Source: Massilia alkalitolerans DSM 17462
Lineage (GTDB): Bacteria; Pseudomonadota; Gammaproteobacteria; Burkholderiales; Burkholderiaceae_D
DNA: 64,000 nucleotides
NCBI RefSeq assembly: GCF_000427785.1
Contig: NZ_ATYR01000011.1
Span: 291 to 64,290 of the forward strand
Reading direction: 5' to 3'
In this document: one piece after another, positions 59,774 to 64,000 of the stretch
Numbering within the stretch: the first letter of the stretch is position 1
Layout of the letters: every line of letters starts with the position of its first letter
Made by a program: the position numbers and the translations under genes
Notes under the pieces: generated by a model
What the model was told of the DNA's origin: nothing
What the model saw: the letters and a program-made list of their open reading frames with translations, nothing else
The model's database searches: none

Positions 59774-60799
59774 TTATGCTGCCAACGCCACATCGGCCGG
59801 ATGAGCGGGTCGGTATTGTAACCGCTCGCCATGCCCGAGCTGCGATTTGAAAAACGCGTCGACCGCCGCCAGCTGCTCGGCGGTCGATTCCAGCAGGTTC
59901 ATGCGCTGACGGAATTCTTCCCCGCCCGGCAAGTCCTGCACATACCACCCGATGTGTTTACGGGCGGTGCGCACGCCGACATACTCGCCATAAAAGGCAT
60001 AGTGCGCCGGCAGGTGTTCATTCATCAGGCCACGCACTTCCTCGACCAGCGGCGCTGGCAAATGTTCGCCGGTGCGCAGGTAGTGGTCGATCTCGCGGCA
60101 GATCCAGGGCCGGCCCTGGGCGGCGCGGCCGATCATCACCGCGTCGGCGCCGGTGTAGTCGAGCACGTACTTCGCCTTTTCCGGCGTGGTGATGTCGCCG
60201 TTGGCGACCACCGGGATGCCCACCGCCGCCTTGACGGCGCGAATGGTGTCGTATTCGGCGTCGCCCTTGTAGCCGTCGGCGCGGGTGCGGCCGTGCAGGG
60301 TCAGCATCGCGATGCCGGCCTGTTCGGCCATGCGGGCGATGGTCAGGGCATTCTTGTTCTGGCGGTCCCAGCCGGTGCGGAATTTCAGGGTGACGGGAAC
60401 GTCGACCGCCTCCACCACGGCGTGCAGGATGCGCTCGACCAGGTCTTCGTGCTGCAGCAGGGCCGACCCGCACCAGCTGTTGCACACCTTCTTGACCGGG
60501 CAGCCCATGTTGATGTCGATGATCTGGGCGCCACGCTCGACGTTGAACCTGGCGCAGTCGGCCAGGTCCTTCGGATCGGCGCCGGCGATCTGCACCGCCT
60601 TCGGCTCCATCTCCCCGGCATGGTCGGTGCGGCGCGCGGTTTTTTCGCTGGCCCACAGGCGCGGGTTCGAGGCCGCCATCTCGGACACCGCGTAACCGGC
60701 GCCCAGCTGCTTGCACAGCTGGCGGAACGGGCGGTCCGTCACCCCGGCCATGGGGGCGACGAAAACATTGTTACGCAGGATGTAAGGACCGATTTGCAC
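59774..60799 (-). CDS. dusB: tRNA-dihydrouridine synthase B
   Basis: A 341-residue FMN enzyme reducing uridines in tRNA D-loops. The barrel opens NNVFVAPMAGVTDRPFRQLC; the catalytic Cys is in MGCPVKKVCNSWCGSALLQ; GRTRADGYKGDAEY and VVANGDITTPEKA follow. The start is a GTG at 60799 with no obvious ribosome-binding site. It is upstream of fis on the same strand. Confidence 0.95.
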   Translation of the reverse strand: MQIGPYILRNNVFVAPMAGVTDRPFRQLCKQLGAGYAVSEMAASNPRLWASEKTARRTDHAGEMEPKAVQIAGADPKDLADCARFNVERGAQIIDINMGCPVKKVCNSWCGSALLQHEDLVERILHAVVEAVDVPVTLKFRTGWDRQNKNALTIARMAEQAGIAMLTLHGRTRADGYKGDAEYDTIRAVKAAVGIPVVANGDITTPEKAKYVLDYTGADAVMIGRAAQGRPWICREIDHYLRTGEHLPAPLVEEVRGLMNEHLPAHYAFYGEYVGVRTARKHIGWYVQDLPGGEEFRQRMNLLESTAEQLAAVDAFFKSQLGHGERLQYRPAHPADVALAA

Positions 60800-60929
60800 A
60801 GCGGAAAAGTCTGGAAAGTTTCTGGGGGAACCTAGTATTTTACCTCATTCGCTGCTCAAAATAGCGGCAGAATTTTTGGCGATTGTTGCGTGTGTGATAT
60901 TGGCAGGGGCGAAGAGTGGGGTTAGGCGA

Positions 60930-61592
60930 TCAGCCCAGGTCGTCCAATACCGCAGGCTGCAAGTGAGAAACCTCGCCCCAGCTCACCAGCCGCAACACCC
61001 CCTCCTCCACCACAAACCAGTTCACGCTCGCATTGAGCACCTTGAAATCCCGCGGCGTCTCCAGCGACAAGCCGAGCGCCGCCCGGTAGGCACACTCCAG
61101 CACTCCGCCATGCGCCACCAGCGCGATGATCTTGCCCGGATGCGCCGCCGCATGCCGGGCGATCGCCGCGGTGGTCCGCTCGTAGAACTCGCGGAAACTC
61201 TCACCCCGGTTGCTTCCCGGTGGCAGCACGCCATCCACGTCGCGCGCCTGCCAGGCCGCGAACTCGAGCGGAAAACGCGCCGCGATCTCGCTGTACAGCA
61301 AGCCTTCGAATCCGCCATAGCAGCGCTCGCGCAGCGCCGGGTCGATGCCCACCCCCATCCCGCGCACGCGGGCAAGGGCCTCGGCGGTCTGGCGCGCACG
61401 CTGCAGGTCGCTGGAGACGATGTGGTCGATCGGCTCGGCCGCGAGCGCGGCGCCCAGCAGGGCAGCCTGACGCTCGCCCTCGGCATTGAGGGCGATGTCG
61501 AGGTGGCCCTGGAGGCGCTTCTCGGCATTCCAGGCGGTTTCGCCATGGCGGATCAGGAGGATGGTCGTTGCTGTGTTCTTATTCGAAAGCAT
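60930..61592 (-). CDS. histidine phosphatase family protein (GpmB/CobC-like)
   Basis: A 220-residue phosphatase. The phosphohistidine motif is ILLIRHGETAWNAEKRLQGH (about 11-30), with SSDLQRARQTAEA and LVAHGGVLECAYRA for the second catalytic His. It could be a phosphoglycerate mutase-like or alpha-ribazole phosphatase; the sequence does not decide. It is separated by about 29 bases from the PEBP gene and 130 from dusB. Confidence 0.9.
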   Translation of the reverse strand: MLSNKNTATTILLIRHGETAWNAEKRLQGHLDIALNAEGERQAALLGAALAAEPIDHIVSSDLQRARQTAEALARVRGMGVGIDPALRERCYGGFEGLLYSEIAARFPLEFAAWQARDVDGVLPPGSNRGESFREFYERTTAAIARHAAAHPGKIIALVAHGGVLECAYRAALGLSLETPRDFKVLNASVNWFVVEEGVLRLVSWGEVSHLQPAVLDDLG

Positions 61593-61621
61593 GAGGTTCG
61601 TTTGCCCCGAACCTCGGGGGC

Positions 61622-62287
61622 TCAGGTCGGAAGTAAGGCTGTTATGTCGGGATTCAGCGAATACACGCCGAAGGTGCGCGCCTCGTCCAGGATATGCCCG
61701 CGGATGGCCAGGCGCAGTTCGGCGCCGCTGAAGCGGCCGACCAGCGGCAGGCGCGGGATGTCGAGGGCATACAGTGTAAACACATAAGTATGCACGCGCT
61801 CGTCATTCCAGGGCGGGCACGGGCCATCATAACCGTAATACTCGCCCGCCATGGTCGGGTCGTTCGCAAACCAGCCGGTGTAGTCGTTGATGCCCTGGCG
61901 TAGCTGGTGCTCGGTGCCGTTCTTGATCGTGAAGGGCAGCAGCGGGCCCGGCTTGCCGTGCGGCGTCACCATGTCGGAGAACATGCCTTCGGCCAGTGAT
62001 TTCAGGCAGACCGGAATATCCACCAGCGACCAGTGGAAGAAGTCCACCCGCGGCAGCGAGGCGGGCACGGTCTTGCCTTCCTGGTTGACGTCGTCGCCGA
62101 CGGAGGGCACGTCGGGGTCGTGGCAGATCAGCACCAGGGACTTGGTGCCGGCAGGCACGTCGTCCCAGGCGAGATGCGGGCTGCGGTTGTCGGACAGCCT
62201 GACGTGGCTGTCCGGATCGGCCACCGCAAAAGCGCATTGCGGCGGGATCGGCCCGCCCTCGGTGAATGAATCGCTCCAGATTCGCAT
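61622..62287 (-). CDS. YbhB/YbcL family (PEBP-like) protein
   Basis: A 221-residue protein of the phosphatidylethanolamine-binding-like family. Characteristic segments are NRSPHLAWDDVPAGTKSLVLICHDPD, FFHWSLVDIPV and YYGYDGPCPPWNDERVHTYVF. The fold binds small anions; bacterial functions are unclear. No signal peptide, so probably cytoplasmic. Confidence 0.9.
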   Translation of the reverse strand: MRIWSDSFTEGGPIPPQCAFAVADPDSHVRLSDNRSPHLAWDDVPAGTKSLVLICHDPDVPSVGDDVNQEGKTVPASLPRVDFFHWSLVDIPVCLKSLAEGMFSDMVTPHGKPGPLLPFTIKNGTEHQLRQGINDYTGWFANDPTMAGEYYGYDGPCPPWNDERVHTYVFTLYALDIPRLPLVGRFSGAELRLAIRGHILDEARTFGVYSLNPDITALLPT

Positions 62288-62335
62288 ATGCCCTCCCAGC
62301 CCTCTCCCTATTGACCCTCGTTGACGGCAGGGGTT

Positions 62336-62803
62336 TCAGCGCTGGGCACCACCTATCGCGACAGGATCAACCTGCAGCCAGAAAGTGACGGGACCATCGT
62401 TGATGAGTGAAACTTTCATGTCCGCGCCGAATCTGCCGGTCTCGACGATGCCATGGCGTTCGCGGGCCTGGCGCACGACATGATCGAACAGGCGCCGCCC
62501 GTCCTCCGGCGCGGCCGCCGGCGAGAACGAGGGACGCGTGCCCGACCTGGTATCCGCGGCCAGGGTGAACTGCGGCACCAGCAGCAGGCCGCCGCCCGTG
62601 TCGGTGATGCTGCGGTTCATCTTGCCGGCCTCGTCTGAAAACACGCGGTAAGTGAGGAGCTTGGCCAGCAGGGCTTCGGCTTCGCGCTCGGTGTCGCCCT
62701 TTTCGGCGCACACCAGCACCATCAGGCCGGACCCAATCGCGCCGACGGTGTCGCCGTCGACGCGCACGCTGGCTTCGCTGACGCGCTGCAGAAGACCAAT
62801 CAT
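62336..62803 (-). CDS. dtd: D-aminoacyl-tRNA deacylase
   Basis: A 155-residue deacylase removing D-amino acids from t[20 protein letters not shown] opens the protein, the [18 protein letters not shown] motif and the catalytic [12 protein letters not shown] are intact. The start overlaps the tyrS stop by four bases, so tyrS-dtd form a small tRNA-quality operon. Confidence 0.95.
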   Translation of the reverse strand: MIGLLQRVSEASVRVDGDTVGAIGSGLMVLVCAEKGDTEREAEALLAKLLTYRVFSDEAGKMNRSITDTGGGLLLVPQFTLAADTRSGTRPSFSPAAAPEDGRRLFDHVVRQARERHGIVETGRFGADMKVSLINDGPVTFWLQVDPVAIGGAQR

Positions 62804-64000
62804 GCCAGCGTCACGCGCGCGAATTTGCGCTTGCCCACCTGCATCACGAAAGTGCCGGCTTCGACCTGCAAGCCCTTGTCGCTGACCACGGTGCCGTCGA
62901 TGCGCACGCCGCCCTGGTCGACCATGCGCATGGCTTCCGAGGTCGAGGCGCACAGGCCGGCCGCTTTCAGCAACTGGGCCACGCCCAGCGGCGCGCCGGA
63001 CAAGGCGACTTCCGGCACATCGTCCGGAATGCCGCCCTTCGAGCGGTTGACGAAGTCGGCCAGTGCATCGTCGGCGGCCTGCGCCGAGTGGAAGCGTGCA
63101 ACGATTTCCTTGCCGAGCGCCACTTTCGCATCGCGCGGGTTGGCGCCACCAAGCACTTCGGCCTTGATGTTCTGGATCTCGGCGATCGAGCGGAAGGACA
63201 GCAGGTTGTAGTACTTCCACATCATGTCGTCCGAAATGCTCATCAGCTTGCCGAACATGGTGTTCGGGGCTTCGGTGATGCCGATGTAGTTGTTCTTGGA
63301 CTTGGACATCTTCTCGACGCCGTCCAGGCCTTCGAGCAGGGGCATGGTCAGGATGCACTGCTGTTCCTGTCCATAATCTTTCTGTAACTCACGGCCAACC
63401 AGGAGGTTGAACTTCTGGTCGGTGCCCCCAAGTTCGAGGTCCGCGTGCAAAGCGACCGAATCATAGCCCTGCATCAAAGGGTAGAGGAACTCATGCACCG
63501 CGATCGGGGTCCCACTCTTGTAGCGCTTGGTGAAATCGTCGCGCTCCATCATGCGGGCCACGGTATAGCGCGAGGCGAGCTGGATCATGCCGCGCGCCCC
63601 CAGCGGATCGCACCATTCGGAGTTGTAGCGGATTTCCGTGCGCGCGGCATCCAGCACCAGGGAAGCCTGGCGGAAATAAGTCATGGCGTTTTCCTCGACC
63701 TGCTCACGGGTCAGCGGCGGACGCGTGGCATTGCGGCCCGACGGGTCGCCGATCATCGAGGTGAAATCGCCGATCAGGAAGATTACCTGGTGGCCCAGGT
63801 CTTGCAGCTGGCGCATCTTGTTCAGCACCACGGTATGGCCAAGGTGCAGGTCGGGCGCGGTCGGGTCCAGGCCCAGCTTGATGCGCAGCGGCTTGCCCGA
63901 CTGTTCGGAACGCGCCAGTTTCTGGGCGAATTCGCTTTCGATCAGCAGTTCATCGACACCGCGCTTGGCAATGGCCAGCGCCTCGAGCACCTTGTCCGTC
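62800..64000 (-). CDS. tyrS: tyrosyl-tRNA synthetase (5' end outside window)
   Basis: At least 396 residues of a class-I synthetase. The HIGH-like motif is [15 protein letters not shown] and the KMSKS motif is [13 protein letters not shown], with a C-terminal S4 domain ([23 protein letters not shown]). The frame remains open to the window edge (preceding residues TDK), so the GTG at 63990 is unlikely to be the real start. This is the TyrZ-like form common in Betaproteobacteria. Confidence 0.95.
   Translation of the reverse strand, partial: TDKVLEALAIAKRGVDELLIESEFAQKLARSEQSGKPLRIKLGLDPTAPDLHLGHTVVLNKMRQLQDLGHQVIFLIGDFTSMIGDPSGRNATRPPLTREQVEENAMTYFRQASLVLDAARTEIRYNSEWCDPLGARGMIQLASRYTVARMMERDDFTKRYKSGTPIAVHEFLYPLMQGYDSVALHADLELGGTDQKFNLLVGRELQKDYGQEQQCILTMPLLEGLDGVEKMSKSKNNYIGITEAPNTMFGKLMSISDDMMWKYYNLLSFRSIAEIQNIKAEVLGGANPRDAKVALGKEIVARFHSAQAADDALADFVNRSKGGIPDDVPEVALSGAPLGVAQLLKAAGLCASTSEAMRMVDQGGVRIDGTVVSDKGLQVEAGTFVMQVGKRKFARVTLA

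Overview
The window looks like core chromosome from a GC-rich betaproteobacterium, most probably the Massilia/Telluria group of the Oxalobacteraceae. This is inferred from uniformly high-GC coding sequence, from beta-type gene order (polA / DUF2782 gene / thrB / BPSS1780-type membrane gene / uvrD; dusB-fis-purH-ruvCAB; xseB-ispA-dxs; a riboswitch-led thiCSGDE operon) and from protein wording. No rRNA or tRNA gene, CRISPR array, prophage or biosynthetic cluster was found. The only clear mobile DNA is the 5' part of an insertion-sequence transposase at the left edge.

Layout. 1-4.1 kb: IS fragment, then glcDEF (glycolate oxidase, minus strand). 4.2-5.5 kb: cob(I)alamin adenosyltransferase and a 2-oxoglutarate/Fe(II) oxygenase. 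5.6-8.6 kb: xseB-ispA-dxs isoprenoid operon. 8.6-12.6 kb: a structured leader, a Rieske oxygenase, an EamA transporter, a thiosulfate/mercaptopyruvate sulfurtransferase and a coiled-coil protein. 12.6-16.3 kb: a compact zinc locus (Fur-family regulator, MerC-like membrane protein, ZnuD-like TonB receptor, ZIP permease). 16.4-22.6 kb: dienelactone hydrolase, DUF4382 lipoprotein, udk, a putative secreted metalloprotease, small hypotheticals and an aldo/keto reductase. 22.6-30.3 kb: polA, thrB, membrane protein, UvrD/Rep helicase. 30.5-32.2 kb: hemerythrin, GFA-family and SRPBCC proteins. 32.3-40.9 kb: an M56 membrane peptidase with an unusual heptad tail, formaldehyde-detoxifying frmA, a secreted subtilase, a GNAT, an M28 lipoprotein peptidase, an HEITH metalloprotease and an ion channel. 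41-45.5 kb: thiamine operon with a TPP riboswitch. 45.6-53.5 kb: valS, DUF2147 protein, EmrE, a membrane protein, a DesK/DesR-like two-component system and an amidohydrolase fused to a CIA30-like domain. 53.6-64 kb: beta-helix protein, ruvCAB, purH, fis, dusB, histidine phosphatase, PEBP protein, dtd and the start of tyrS.

How parts work together. The zinc locus would couple outer-membrane uptake (TonB receptor), inner-membrane entry (ZIP) and Zn-responsive repression (Fur/Zur-like), with a 9-4-9 palindrome about 30 bp upstream of the receptor start as the likely operator. ThiC supplies the pyrimidine (HMP) and ThiS/ThiG the thiazole; ThiD phosphorylates and ThiE joins them, with feedback through the riboswitch. 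Fis, DusB, PurH and RuvCAB form a co-oriented growth and DNA-repair block.

The least explained signals are: a promoter with overlapping dyad plus a large three-tier stem-loop upstream of the Rieske gene; a family of three composite palindromic intergenic repeats whose half-units share one consensus; a long Met-x3-Gly heptad array in the M56 protein; and an apparently non-ATG start for the ZIP transporter.
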